This document shows, piece by piece, positions 54,600 to 63,586 of a stretch of DNA of 64,000 bases. This DNA comes from Microbulbifer pacificus. GTDB taxonomy: Bacteria > Pseudomonadota > Gammaproteobacteria > Pseudomonadales > Cellvibrionaceae. Both the position numbers and the translations under genes were made by a program. How positions within the stretch are numbered: the first letter of the stretch is position 1; each line of letters begins with the position of its first letter. The stretch is from contig NZ_CP137555.1 of NCBI RefSeq assembly GCF_033723955.1, positions 3,774,001-3,838,000 on the forward strand. The letters run 5' to 3'. The notes under the pieces are model-generated. The model worked only from the letters and a program-made list of their open reading frames with translations. It was not told the origin of the DNA and made no database searches.

Positions 54600-55814
54600 A
54601 TGCCCTTCGAGGTGTTGAAAGACCGAAATTACGCACTGTATCTGGGTGGCAACACGGTGTCGTGGATTGGCACCTGGATGCAGCGCACCGCCATCGGCTG
54701 GCTGTCGTGGGAATTGACGGAATCGGCATCCTGGGTGGGTGCCATCGTTCTGGCCCAGTACCTTCCGCTGGTTTTTATTGCCCCCATATTTGGTGTGCTG
54801 ATCGATCGCATGGATCGCCGGCGCTATGCCATTGCCTGCCTGCTGTTGCAGATATTGCTGAATACCGGCCTCTTCGTCATCCACGCACTCGGGCTTCTTA
54901 ACATCTACGCGCTACTTGCGTGCTGTGTGCTATTGGGGATTGGTAATGCCGCCTACCAGCCAATCCGGCTGACGCTGATCCACGATATTGCACCGCCCGC
55001 GCTGCTCACCCAGGCCATCAGCCTGAATGCGGTGGTGTTCAATGTTACGCGTGTGGTGGGGCCTGCCATTGGGGGATTTTCCATCGGCGCCTTTGGCGTG
55101 GGCGGCACCTTTCTGATCAACACTTTTACCTTTCTCGGGACGTTGTTTGCGCTGCTGGTGGTGCATATCCGTCCGTCTGTACGCAACACCGCGGCGGGCA
55201 GCGTGCTGTTCCAGTTGCTGGAAGGGCTGCGCTATATCAAAAGTGTGCCGAAATTTCTCGAGCTGTTGATTCTGTCCGTCGCTATCGCGGCCTTTGGTCG
55301 CGGCGTACTGGAGCTGTTGCCGGCCTTTGCCGGCGGCGTGTATGACCGCGGCAGTAGCGGGCTGGCGACCTTGATGGCAGTGGCCGGCGTGGGTGGGGTT
55401 GTCGCCGGCGTACTGCTTTCCGGTACCAGTAGTCGGCGCTCGCTGGTGATACTGATCACCTTCGGCTGTGCACTGCAGGGACTGTTTGTGATGCTGTTGG
55501 GGCTGTCGACCCTGTTTGTCCTGGCGGTATTGAGCATATTTGGCATCGCCGCCATGTCGACCCTGGCCAGCATCGGCATGCAGGCGGTACTGCAGGCCGA
55601 TCTCGACAGTGCGTTTCGCGGCCGGGTGGTCAGTATCTGGGGTATGACCACGGTGGCAGGGCCGGCCTTTGGCGCTTCAATTCTGGGGGCATTGGCCCAG
55701 GTTACCGGCCTCCCCGCAGCGTCGATTCTGAGTGGAGTCGTGTGCACGATCGTGTGCATCGTAGTGATGTGGCGCAGCCACTTTTTCCCGCTGGGGCGGG
55801 ATTCGACACTATGA
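54600..55814 (+). CDS. MFS transporter (EntS-like, MFS_3)
   Basis: A 404-residue inner-membrane protein with about 12 hydrophobic helices. The N-terminus, FEVLKDRNYALYLGGNTVSW with IGTWMQRTAIGW, is characteristic of the EntS/MFS_3 group. The loop after helix 2 has the MFS motif GVLIDRMDRRR. EntS exports enterobactin, and other members export macrolides or unknown small molecules. No siderophore biosynthesis gene is nearby, so the substrate is unknown. The ATG at 54600 has no clear ribosome binding site. Confidence 0.9.
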   Translation: MPFEVLKDRNYALYLGGNTVSWIGTWMQRTAIGWLSWELTESASWVGAIVLAQYLPLVFIAPIFGVLIDRMDRRRYAIACLLLQILLNTGLFVIHALGLLNIYALLACCVLLGIGNAAYQPIRLTLIHDIAPPALLTQAISLNAVVFNVTRVVGPAIGGFSIGAFGVGGTFLINTFTFLGTLFALLVVHIRPSVRNTAAGSVLFQLLEGLRYIKSVPKFLELLILSVAIAAFGRGVLELLPAFAGGVYDRGSSGLATLMAVAGVGGVVAGVLLSGTSSRRSLVILITFGCALQGLFVMLLGLSTLFVLAVLSIFGIAAMSTLASIGMQAVLQADLDSAFRGRVVSIWGMTTVAGPAFGASILGALAQVTGLPAASILSGVVCTIVCIVVMWRSHFFPLGRDSTL

Positions 55815-55881
55815 TTTTTCACCCAATTAAGTTCATCCCCAAGCAAATTCATCAAAAAGCAGTAACAGCGGAGTTACCTGA

Positions 55882-56973
55882 ATGCCCAATCTGTTTTCCA
55901 CCTATCGCGTGAAGGATGTGGAACTGCGCAACCGCATCGCCATTCCGCCCATGTGCCAGTACCAGGCCGAGGACGGATTCACCAACGACTGGCACCAGGT
56001 CCACTATCCGGCACTGGCTCGCGGCGGTGCCGGCCTGGTGATTGTCGAGGCCACCGCGGTGGCACCGGAAGGGCGGATTACCCCCGCCTGTACCGGTCTG
56101 TGGAGTGATGCGCAGGCAGAGGGCATGCAGCGTATTGCCGCTTCGATCAAGCGCAGTGGCGCAGTGCCGGGAATCCAGATTGCCCACGCCGGTCGCAAGG
56201 CGAGCGCCAATCGCCCCTGGGAAGGCGACGACCATATTCCTGCGGACGATCCGCGCGGCTGGCAGCCCATCGGCCCCTCCGCGATCGCCTATGGTGAACA
56301 CCTGCCGCGGGTACCGCGGGAAATGACCCTGGAGGATATCGAGCGGGTTAAGGCGGATTTTGTCGCCGCCGCCAAACGCGCCAGGGATGCGGGTTTCGAG
56401 TGGCTGGAACTGCACTTTGCCCACGGCTATCTCGCCCAGAGTTTCTTTTCCGTACACGCCAATCGGCGTACCGATGAATACGGTGGCGATGCCAAAGGGC
56501 GCGGCCGTTTCCTGCTGGAAACCCTGGCAGCGGTACGCGAGGTGTGGCCGGAAAAGCTGCCACTCACCATCCGCTTTGGTGTGATTGAATACGATGGCCG
56601 CGACGAGGAAACCCTGGCGGAAGCAATCGATCTGGTGAAAGGGTTTCGGGAGGGAGGAACCGACCTCGTCAGCGTGAGCCTCGGTTTCAATACCCCGGCC
56701 GCGCAGATTCCCTGGGGGCCAGCCTTCCTCGCGCCTATTGCCGAGCGCGTACGCCGTGAGGCGGAATTGCCGGTGGCGACGGCATGGGGAGTGGGTGAGC
56801 CACATGTCGCCGACAAAACTGTACGCGATGAACAGCTGGATCTGGTGATGGTGGGGCGTGCGCATCTGGCCAATCCGCACTGGAGTTACCAGGCGGCGCT
56901 GGCACTGGATGTCGAGCGTCCTTCGTGGGTGTTGCCCGCGTCGTACGCCCACTGGCTGGAGCGCTACCGCTGA
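55882..56973 (+). CDS. Old-yellow-enzyme family NAD(P)H:flavin oxidoreductase (YqjM/XenA-like)
   Basis: A 363-residue TIM-barrel FMN enzyme of the thermophilic-like OYE class. Markers are PPMCQYQAEDG (the redox-tuning Cys near residue 25), GIQIAHAGRKAS (the His pair for substrate binding is completed by ELHFAHGYL), RRTDEYGG, and MVGRAHLANPHW at the phosphate site. It reduces activated C=C bonds of enones, nitro-compounds or quinones with NAD(P)H. It lies 67 bases after the MFS gene in the same direction and is followed by a strong terminator. A cotranscribed exporter and reductase would fit a response to electrophiles, which is inference. Confidence 0.94.
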   Translation: MPNLFSTYRVKDVELRNRIAIPPMCQYQAEDGFTNDWHQVHYPALARGGAGLVIVEATAVAPEGRITPACTGLWSDAQAEGMQRIAASIKRSGAVPGIQIAHAGRKASANRPWEGDDHIPADDPRGWQPIGPSAIAYGEHLPRVPREMTLEDIERVKADFVAAAKRARDAGFEWLELHFAHGYLAQSFFSVHANRRTDEYGGDAKGRGRFLLETLAAVREVWPEKLPLTIRFGVIEYDGRDEETLAEAIDLVKGFREGGTDLVSVSLGFNTPAAQIPWGPAFLAPIAERVRREAELPVATAWGVGEPHVADKTVRDEQLDLVMVGRAHLANPHWSYQAALALDVERPSWVLPASYAHWLERYR

Positions 56974-56997
56974 TTTTTTCCTGCGGATGTGATGCGG

Positions 56998-57025
56998 ACG
57001 GCCACTATTGAGTGGCCGTTTTTTT
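56998..57025 (+). terminator. Terminator of the OYE-family gene
   Basis: A 9-bp stem, ACGGCCACT / AGTGGCCGT, with loop ATTG is followed by a run of T. It lies 24 bases after the stop, between two convergent genes. Confidence 0.92.
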
Positions 57026-57055
57026 ATTTGTAAAAATGACCGTCACATCGATGGA

Positions 57056-58396
57056 TTAACCGGAAGTTGATTTACTTCGGGAAAACTTGCCATAGGCGAC
57101 AATGGATACCAGCGCACACGCGCCCAGCAACCAGCAGTAGTAAATACTGCCGGCGAGCGCCAGCGGAGACACCTTGGCCAGGGACGATGCGAGCAATATC
57201 TGCGCGCCGTATGGCAGCATGCCCTGCACCGTGCAGGAGTAAATATCCAGCAGGCTCGCGCTTCTGCGTGGGTCGACACCGTAACGTGTGGCCATGTCTT
57301 TTGCCAGCTGCCCGGTGAGCAGGATGGCGACGGTATTGTTGGCGGTACACACATTGGTTGCGGCTACTGCAGCACTGATACCCAGCTCACCGGTCTTACG
57401 ACCAGGCTGCCCGCGATTGCCGCGCCGGCTGATGCGGTCGATCTGCTGTTCCAGCCAGGCGATGCCGCCGCCGGCCTGCATCATCGCGCCGAGGCCACCG
57501 ATCATCAGCGACAGGATCAGGATTTCCTGCATACCGGTGTAACCCGCGTAAATATGCTGTGACAGGCGCGCGACCGTATAACCCGGCTCCAGTACTAAGC
57601 CGATCCCGCTAGCCAGCAAAATCCCCACAAACAGTACCAGCAACACATTCACGCCGGAAACCGCCAGCACCAGCACCAGGATATAGGGCGCTATGCGCAC
57701 CAGATCGTATTCCCCGGGACTAGGCACATTCGCGGTGGTGCCGGAAAACCACAACCAGAGCAGAGTGATAAGCGCGGCGGGCAGGGCGATCAGCAGATTC
57801 ATGCGGAACTTGTCGCGCATGGAGACCCCCTGGGTGCGGGTCGCGGCGATGGTGGTGTCGGAAATAATCGACAGGTTGTCGCCGAACATGGCGCCCCCCA
57901 CCACGGTGCCAATGGTGAGCAGTGGAGAGAGGTCGGTGGCATCTGCCAGCCCCACGGCAATGGGGCCGATGGCAGCAATGGTGCCCATGGAGGTGCCCAT
58001 GGCCGTGGCGATAAAGGCTGTGATCAGGAAGAGCCCAGGCAGAACCAGTGTCGGTGGAATCGCGCTCAGGCCGAAATTTACCGTGGCATCCACGCCGCCG
58101 ATGGCTTTGGCGACGCTGGCGAATGCACCGGCAAACAGATAGATCAGCACCATAGTGACAATGGTGTTGTCACCGGCACCGCCCACGAAGGTCTCGATGG
58201 CGCGGTTGAGCGGGCTGCGGGCGAGCAGCACCGCCAGCGCAATGGCCGGCAGGATCGCCACCGTCGCGGAGACCTTGTAGAAGGCCATATCCACTCCCTG
58301 CGACTGGTACCAGAGCCCGGCACCGACAAACAGCGCGAGAAATAGCAACAGAGGGAGCAGGGCGCGCGCAGACGCAGGGGGGGAAGATTGATTCAT
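57056..58396 (-). CDS. NhaC-family antiporter (second copy)
   Basis: A 446-residue polytopic membrane protein of the NhaC family with about 11 helices. The family motifs are TAMGTSMGTIAAIGPIAVG and GGAMFGDNLSIISDTTIAATRTQG. It is only distantly similar to the NhaC-type protein at 36187, so it is not a recent duplicate. I start at the ATG at 58396 (MNQSSPPASARALLP); the frame is open to 58480 but the extra residues are not membrane-like. Possible substrates are sodium/proton exchange or organic acids and amines. It has no operon partner. Confidence 0.86.
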   Translation of the reverse strand: MNQSSPPASARALLPLLLFLALFVGAGLWYQSQGVDMAFYKVSATVAILPAIALAVLLARSPLNRAIETFVGGAGDNTIVTMVLIYLFAGAFASVAKAIGGVDATVNFGLSAIPPTLVLPGLFLITAFIATAMGTSMGTIAAIGPIAVGLADATDLSPLLTIGTVVGGAMFGDNLSIISDTTIAATRTQGVSMRDKFRMNLLIALPAALITLLWLWFSGTTANVPSPGEYDLVRIAPYILVLVLAVSGVNVLLVLFVGILLASGIGLVLEPGYTVARLSQHIYAGYTGMQEILILSLMIGGLGAMMQAGGGIAWLEQQIDRISRRGNRGQPGRKTGELGISAAVAATNVCTANNTVAILLTGQLAKDMATRYGVDPRRSASLLDIYSCTVQGMLPYGAQILLASSLAKVSPLALAGSIYYCWLLGACALVSIVAYGKFSRSKSTSG

Positions 58397-58593
58397 GGGT
58401 ACCGCTGGAAATTGGGTTTGTGGACTACTGACTAAAAAAGGCGCGGATTCTAAACAGTATAGGGCGACCACTTCCAGCAACCGCTTTACAGATTTTTACG
58501 CTTTCCACCCAACTCCCCGCTTTAAGTGGATAATGAGATCCATTATCATCTAGACCCTTAAATAATCAGCAAACACACAGGGATCGGGCAGTA

Positions 58594-59193
58594 GTGGCAA
58601 TTTCTCTCGGATCGGCGCGCCAATGGCACTGGATCAGCTCCGCGGTTTGCCTGGTGGGAATGCTGCTGTTTGCCATCACCGGTATCACCCTTAACCACGC
58701 AGCGGAGATCCCCGCACGGCCGCAAGTGATCACTCACGAGCTCAGTGTGCCCGCGGAACTGTTGGATACCTGGAGTGACAGCGAGTCCGATACGATGCAG
58801 TTGCCAGCGAGTTTGCTGCAGTGGCTGGCGAGCGAATATCGAATCTATGTCCCGCGCGACCACCGCGGCGAGTGGGACGGTAGCGAGTACTATCTCGCCA
58901 TGCCGCGTCCCGGTGGGGATGCCTGGCTGTCTCTCGACCGGGACAGTGGCGATCTCACCTTTGAAAGTACCGATCGCGGCTGGATTGCCTATTTCAACGA
59001 CCTGCACAAGGGGCGCGACACCGGCGGTGTGTGGCGCTGGTTCCTGGACATTTTTGCGGTGGCCTGTGTGGTTTTCTGCCTGACCGGTTTCTGGCTGCTG
59101 TGGACGCAGTCATCGCGCCGGATATCCACCTGGCCGGTAACCGCACTGGGGGTGCTGATCCCCCTGGTGATTGCACTGGTTTTCATTCACTGA
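58594..59193 (+). CDS. PepSY-associated membrane protein
   Basis: A 199-residue protein with an N-terminal membrane helix ending in the typical AITGITLNHA. A periplasmic PepSY-like domain follows (about residues 40-130), with LSLDRDSGDLTFES, and two further helices close the chain. LHKGRDTGGVWRW is the usual PepSY_TM stretch and includes a conserved His. The start is GTG. Short PepSY_TM proteins with a downstream DUF2271 protein and a flavoreductase form a recurrent set near iron-uptake genes, thought to help reduce ferric complexes at the inner membrane. The next gene starts after 24 bases. Confidence 0.85.
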   Translation: MAISLGSARQWHWISSAVCLVGMLLFAITGITLNHAAEIPARPQVITHELSVPAELLDTWSDSESDTMQLPASLLQWLASEYRIYVPRDHRGEWDGSEYYLAMPRPGGDAWLSLDRDSGDLTFESTDRGWIAYFNDLHKGRDTGGVWRWFLDIFAVACVVFCLTGFWLLWTQSSRRISTWPVTALGVLIPLVIALVFIH

Positions 59194-59217
59194 CCCTATC
59201 GACCTTCGGGAAAAGAC

Positions 59218-59751
59218 ATGGATAAGAAGTTGTTTAAACAACTGGCTGCAGCGGCCGTGATTTCAGCATCCGGAATTGCCGGCACTGCACAGGCAGAAAC
59301 CCTGCAGGTCAGTATCGAAATTCCGCGATTTAAAGTGGCGGAGTACCACAACCCCTATGTGGCGGTATGGCTGGAAGACGAAGACCACAATGCCACCCAG
59401 ATTGCAGTGTGGTACGACGTGTATATGCCCAACAACAAGGGCGCAAAGTGGCTCAAGGACTTGCGCCAGTGGTGGCGACGGGGCGGGCGCGAACTGGAAA
59501 TGCCGGTAGACGGCATCACTTCCGCCACGTACGGTCCAGGTGAATACGCACTGCATGTGGCAATTGCCGAGAGCGACCTCGGCAAGCTGGCACCCGGCAA
59601 TTACCGTCTGCGGGTGGAAGCGGCGCGCGAAGTGGGCGGCCGCGAACTGGTGGAAATACCGCTGACCTGGCCGCTGGAAAAATCCAGCCAGCCCTTGTCC
59701 ATCGAGGGGAAAAAAGAACTGGGTCGTATCACTGTCGCGGTACTGCCCTAA
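59218..59751 (+). CDS. DUF2271 periplasmic protein
   Basis: A 177-residue exported protein (signal cleavage near GTAQA|ET) of the DUF2271 family. Markers are PYVAVWLEDEDHN, a conserved tryptophan-rich stretch (WLKDLRQWWRRGG) and DGITSATYGPGEY. It is predicted to be a small beta-sandwich. Its function is unknown, but the family nearly always sits beside PepSY_TM proteins and flavin-dependent electron carriers, as it does here. It is the middle gene of the three-gene set. Confidence 0.88.
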   Translation: MDKKLFKQLAAAAVISASGIAGTAQAETLQVSIEIPRFKVAEYHNPYVAVWLEDEDHNATQIAVWYDVYMPNNKGAKWLKDLRQWWRRGGRELEMPVDGITSATYGPGEYALHVAIAESDLGKLAPGNYRLRVEAAREVGGRELVEIPLTWPLEKSSQPLSIEGKKELGRITVAVLP

Positions 59752-59811
59752 TAATCGAATGATCTAACGGCAGATTCCCCTTAACCCCGGAGCCAGCTAG
59801 GAAAACAGAAA

Positions 59812-61362
59812 GTGACAGAAGGTCAACGTATTGCCGTTGCCGTGGTCTGCGCGCTGGCCTGGCTTCTATGGGTAACCTTGCTGATTGCGCGACATCGCCG
59901 CGAATTAATCGCGGTGCGGCGCCAGCAGCAAGCGCAGCCGCAGGGCAGTGTGCTTATCGCGTACGCGAGCCAGAGCGGCACCGCCGCCGCGCTGGCCCGC
60001 CAGAGCGCGGAGCACTTGCGCCCGTCGCAGCCGGTCACGCTTCTGCCACTCAGCCTTGTGACTTCGCAGACCTTACAGGCCGCGCACAAGGCGCTGTTCG
60101 TCGTCAGTACCTATGGCGAAGGGGAGCCGCCGGACAATGGCCAGCGCTTTGCCAGAAATTATCTGACTGGTGCCTGCGGCGATGCCGCCGCGCTGGATCT
60201 ATCTCACCTTTCCTATTCCGTTGTCGCGCTGGGTGACAGCACCTACGAACGCTTCTGTGCCTTTGGCCAGAGGCTGTTTGATGGTATGGCGCAACTGGGC
60301 GCGAAGGCGCTGGAGCCATTGTACAAAGTTGACAGTGCCCGCGAAGAAGTCAGTGGTATCGGCAGCGGTATTGCCAGCGCCATGCCCGCCTGGTTCTGTG
60401 GGTCACAGCCCGCGGTAAAAACTCGCAGTAATGCCACCACCACCTGGTGGCGGCTGGCGCAGCGCACACTACTCAACCCCGGTAGTCCGGGCGCGCCGCT
60501 GTTTGAGCTGACCTTGCGTGCGGTCAGCGATCTGCCCAAGTGGCGTGCTGGCGATGTGTTTGTGGTGCAGCCGCGGCAGCAGCGCGCGGCGGTAGTGCGC
60601 TGGCTCGCATCACACGACTTGCAAGCTACCCGCTGGATGGTCACCGGTGGTCGCGGCCAGACATTACAAGCGTGGCTGCGCGATCGCGCACTTCCCGATG
60701 CGGGGTTTGATCGGGAGAAGTTAATGGGTGGGGATCTCAGTGAATTTCCGCTGCTGCCCGTGCGGGAGTATTCCGTGGCCTCAGGCAATGAGGAAAAAGC
60801 GCTCAAGTTGATCGTGCGCCAGCAGTTTAGTGACGAGGGGCGGCTCGGATTGGGCTCTGGCTGGTTGACCGAATACTGCGAGCTGGGGGAACTGTTTTCC
60901 GGCTATCTACGGGAAAATGGCAACTGCCATACCCCGGATCACCGTCGTCCGCTTCTGTTGATCGGCGCCGGTAGTGGCCTCGCCGGGCTGCGCGCGCAGC
61001 TGGCGGAGCGGGCGGCGCAGGCGAACTCCGGGCCCGTGTGGCTGGTTTTTGGTGAGCGCTGCCCGGACACTGACCGGCTGCTTGCCAGGGAAATGGACAA
61101 CTGGTTGCGGCAGGGAACCCTGGCGCGATGTGACCGGATTTTCTCTCGTGGTGAACGGTCAGAATTTCGTTACGTGCAGGAATTTCTGGCGGCACGAGAG
61201 CAAGAGTTACGCACTTTTGTTTCCCGTGATGCAGATATCTATGTATGCGGTAATCGCACTGGCATGGGCGAAGGTGTGCACCGGGTACTCAAGCAGCTGC
61301 TGGGTGAGCAGGAGGTGGAAACACTGCTTGAGTCCGGGCGCTACCGACGGGATCTGTATTGA
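59812..61362 (+). CDS. Membrane-anchored flavodoxin/ferredoxin-reductase fusion (CysJ-like)
   Basis: A 516-residue diflavin reductase. A single N-terminal membrane helix (about residues 6-25) is followed by a flavodoxin domain with YASQSGTAAALARQ and STYGEGEPPDN (FMN binding). An FNR-type domain then shows REYSVAS (FAD), LLIGAGSGLAGLRA (NADPH pyrophosphate) and DADIYVCGNRTGMGEGV. The start is GTG with AGGAAA upstream. Relative to CysJ the membrane anchor is extra and the connecting domain is short. It probably passes NADPH electrons from the cytoplasm to the PepSY/DUF2271 partners for ferric-siderophore reduction, by gene context. Confidence 0.9.
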   Translation: MTEGQRIAVAVVCALAWLLWVTLLIARHRRELIAVRRQQQAQPQGSVLIAYASQSGTAAALARQSAEHLRPSQPVTLLPLSLVTSQTLQAAHKALFVVSTYGEGEPPDNGQRFARNYLTGACGDAAALDLSHLSYSVVALGDSTYERFCAFGQRLFDGMAQLGAKALEPLYKVDSAREEVSGIGSGIASAMPAWFCGSQPAVKTRSNATTTWWRLAQRTLLNPGSPGAPLFELTLRAVSDLPKWRAGDVFVVQPRQQRAAVVRWLASHDLQATRWMVTGGRGQTLQAWLRDRALPDAGFDREKLMGGDLSEFPLLPVREYSVASGNEEKALKLIVRQQFSDEGRLGLGSGWLTEYCELGELFSGYLRENGNCHTPDHRRPLLLIGAGSGLAGLRAQLAERAAQANSGPVWLVFGERCPDTDRLLAREMDNWLRQGTLARCDRIFSRGERSEFRYVQEFLAAREQELRTFVSRDADIYVCGNRTGMGEGVHRVLKQLLGEQEVETLLESGRYRRDLY

Positions 61363-61378
61363 CGTTGGGACCGGGCAA

Positions 61379-62485
61379 TTAGTGCCCGTCCTGCCAACCC
61401 ATCTTTTCGCGCGCAAACGCCGCCAGTTTTTCTCCATTGACGATGTGCTGGGCCACCCGCGGATGTTGGGCGTAACCGGTATAGTCGAAAAACAGCGTGT
61501 GCAGTTTTGTATCCCCGGTTTCTTTCTGTATCTGCGCTACGGCTTTGCGAATGTAATCCGGCCATTTGTTGTTGGCAGTGGCATCCATGCTGCCGAGGGC
61601 GCAAATAATATTGGCGTCGGGGTAGCGAATGCGGATATCGCGAACAAAATCGACGTATGCGTCGATCCGCTGCTGATCGTCGGGTACTGGCTGCAGGCGC
61701 TTTTTACTGTCCACCAGCCAGCTGTCGTTCTGGAACAGGTTGATTACCACCACATCCGGCGTCCAGTGCTGGAAATCCCAGCGGCTGTCATTGTCGCCAA
61801 CGCCGTTCAACTGGTCGTAATACGCTGACATGGTATAGGGGAACCAGCTCACCATGATGCCGATTCCACTTCGGCAGATGGTGTGCAGTTCGGCATCCAG
61901 TGCGCGCGCCGCCACCGCACCGTAGGTCCAGTAATGGTTCTGTTCCGCGGGCAGGTCGTCGCGGCCGTTGTTCGCGCCCTCATTGCCCATGCCGCAGCTG
62001 ATGGAGTCGCCAAATATTTCCATGTGCCGCGTGGGTCTTGCGGTTGCTGGCAGTAGCTTGCCGGAACTGGACAACTGTAGCCCCTTGAATCTGGTTGCAC
62101 CGTACTCGCCCTCGGTGCGCTTGTAGATTTCCACCGTGTGTTCTCCCGGCGGTAGCACGCGGGAAATTTCGTAACTGTGTTCGCCCTTGTTGGTCTGCAG
62201 CACGAACGGATGCGCGGCATTGCCGTCGACAATCACGTTGTAGAAATTCGAGCCGGTGTTATCGTCGAGGGTTATGTGAAGCGCGGTGCCGGTAAAATTT
62301 GCCCGCACGCTGCTACCCGGCCAGCTCAGAACGGGCGCGCGTCTGTCACTGAAGTCGATACGGCCCGTATATTGCAGTTCTGCCGCATTGGCGGGAACCG
62401 CTACACTGGCACCATCGGCATATGCCGGTGCTGCCGAAAGCCCGGCCAGTGCCAGCGCTGCAGCGAACAAAGACCAATTTTTCAT
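61379..62485 (-). CDS. Exported SGNH esterase, carbohydrate esterase family 2-like
   Basis: A 368-residue protein with a signal peptide (cleavage near APAYA|DG). An N-terminal jelly-roll domain (about residues 30-150) and a C-terminal SGNH hydrolase domain give the two-domain CE2 layout. The nucleophile is in EIFGDSISCGMGN. The oxyanion residues and the catalytic His are suggested by INLFQNDSW and by HPRVAQH near the C-terminus. CE2 enzymes remove acetyl groups from xylan or glucomannan oligosaccharides and can transfer acetyl to sugar O6. It converges with the flavoreductase gene (16-base gap) and has no carbohydrate-degrading neighbours. Confidence 0.92.
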   Translation of the reverse strand: MKNWSLFAAALALAGLSAAPAYADGASVAVPANAAELQYTGRIDFSDRRAPVLSWPGSSVRANFTGTALHITLDDNTGSNFYNVIVDGNAAHPFVLQTNKGEHSYEISRVLPPGEHTVEIYKRTEGEYGATRFKGLQLSSSGKLLPATARPTRHMEIFGDSISCGMGNEGANNGRDDLPAEQNHYWTYGAVAARALDAELHTICRSGIGIMVSWFPYTMSAYYDQLNGVGDNDSRWDFQHWTPDVVVINLFQNDSWLVDSKKRLQPVPDDQQRIDAYVDFVRDIRIRYPDANIICALGSMDATANNKWPDYIRKAVAQIQKETGDTKLHTLFFDYTGYAQHPRVAQHIVNGEKLAAFAREKMGWQDGH

Positions 62486-62659
62486 TGGGTTTCAGCAACT
62501 CTTTTCATGTGATTGGTTTTATTGTGCTTGGTTTTATTGTGAGTGGGAGCCGTGGTTCACTGGCCGCTGCCGTCATTTAGGGACTATTATCATTGGCTGC
62601 GACATAAACCTGTACAAAACCAGGCAATTTAATATCCGGGAACTTCGAGGGAGAGAGTA

Positions 62660-63586
62660 ATGTGTGACGAACTGAACAGTAAAGACGCCGAGGCTTACTT
62701 TCTGCAGAAAGGGGCCGGCAAGGGGGTAAGTCGCCGAACTTTTGGTCGTCTCGGCATCGGTGCCGGTATTGGCTCCGCGCTTGCCACGGCGTTGCCCTGG
62801 TCCGCGGTGGCTGCCGCGGAGAATGGCGTGAGTCTGGTGGAGAGCAATGTCATGGTGGCGACCCCTGACGGCGAGGCCGACTGCTATTTTGTGCACCCCG
62901 CCGAAGGGCGCCACCCCGCGGTGATCATGTGGCCAGATATCTTCGGTATACGCCCGGCGTTTCGCCAGATGGGAAAGCGCCTGGCGCAGTCCGGCTACGC
63001 TGTGCTGGTGGTGAATCCCTACTATCGCAATATGCACGGTCAGCTGGTACCGGATGATGCAAAAATTATCGGACCGGAATTGCGGGAAAAGATTTTTCCC
63101 AAGGGGCGGGAGCTCGCCGGCACTCTGTCACCACAGACGTGCGTGACTGACGGCAAAGCGTTTATCGCATTCCTGGATAAGCAGGCGGCGGTAGACCCGG
63201 CGAAAAAAGCGGGCACCGCCGGTTATTGCATGACCGGCTCCTACACCTTCCGCCTGGCTGCGGCAATGCCCGAACGGTTTGGTGCCGGTGCCTCATTTCA
63301 CGGCGGTGGCCTGGTCACCGAAGCCGCGGACAGTCCGCATCGGCTGATTCCTGAGATCAAGGCCGGCTTCCTCGTGGCTATCGCCGAAAATGACGATGAG
63401 CGCCAGCCGGAGGCCAAGGTGGAGTTGCGCAAGGCGTTTGATGCCGCCGGGCTGGATGCCACCGTGGAAGTATACGAAGGCGCGATGCACGGCTGGTGCC
63501 CACCAGACTCCATGGCGTACAACCAGGTGCAGGCAGAACGCGCCTGGCAGGAAATGCTTACGCTGTTTGCCAAGTACTTGAATTGA
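62660..63586 (+). CDS. Tat-exported dienelactone hydrolase family protein
   Basis: A 308-residue alpha/beta hydrolase of the dienelactone hydrolase family. The nucleophile is Cys190 in AGYCMTGSYT (Cys-type, as in true DLH), and the His is in AMHGWCPP. A twin-arginine signal, SRRTFGRLG followed by a hydrophobic stretch to about residue 50, indicates export of the folded protein to the periplasm. Most DLHs are cytosolic, but exported members of unknown substrate are common in proteobacteria. GAGAGAG precedes the ATG. It is monocistronic. Confidence 0.92.
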   Translation: MCDELNSKDAEAYFLQKGAGKGVSRRTFGRLGIGAGIGSALATALPWSAVAAAENGVSLVESNVMVATPDGEADCYFVHPAEGRHPAVIMWPDIFGIRPAFRQMGKRLAQSGYAVLVVNPYYRNMHGQLVPDDAKIIGPELREKIFPKGRELAGTLSPQTCVTDGKAFIAFLDKQAAVDPAKKAGTAGYCMTGSYTFRLAAAMPERFGAGASFHGGGLVTEAADSPHRLIPEIKAGFLVAIAENDDERQPEAKVELRKAFDAAGLDATVEVYEGAMHGWCPPDSMAYNQVQAERAWQEMLTLFAKYLN

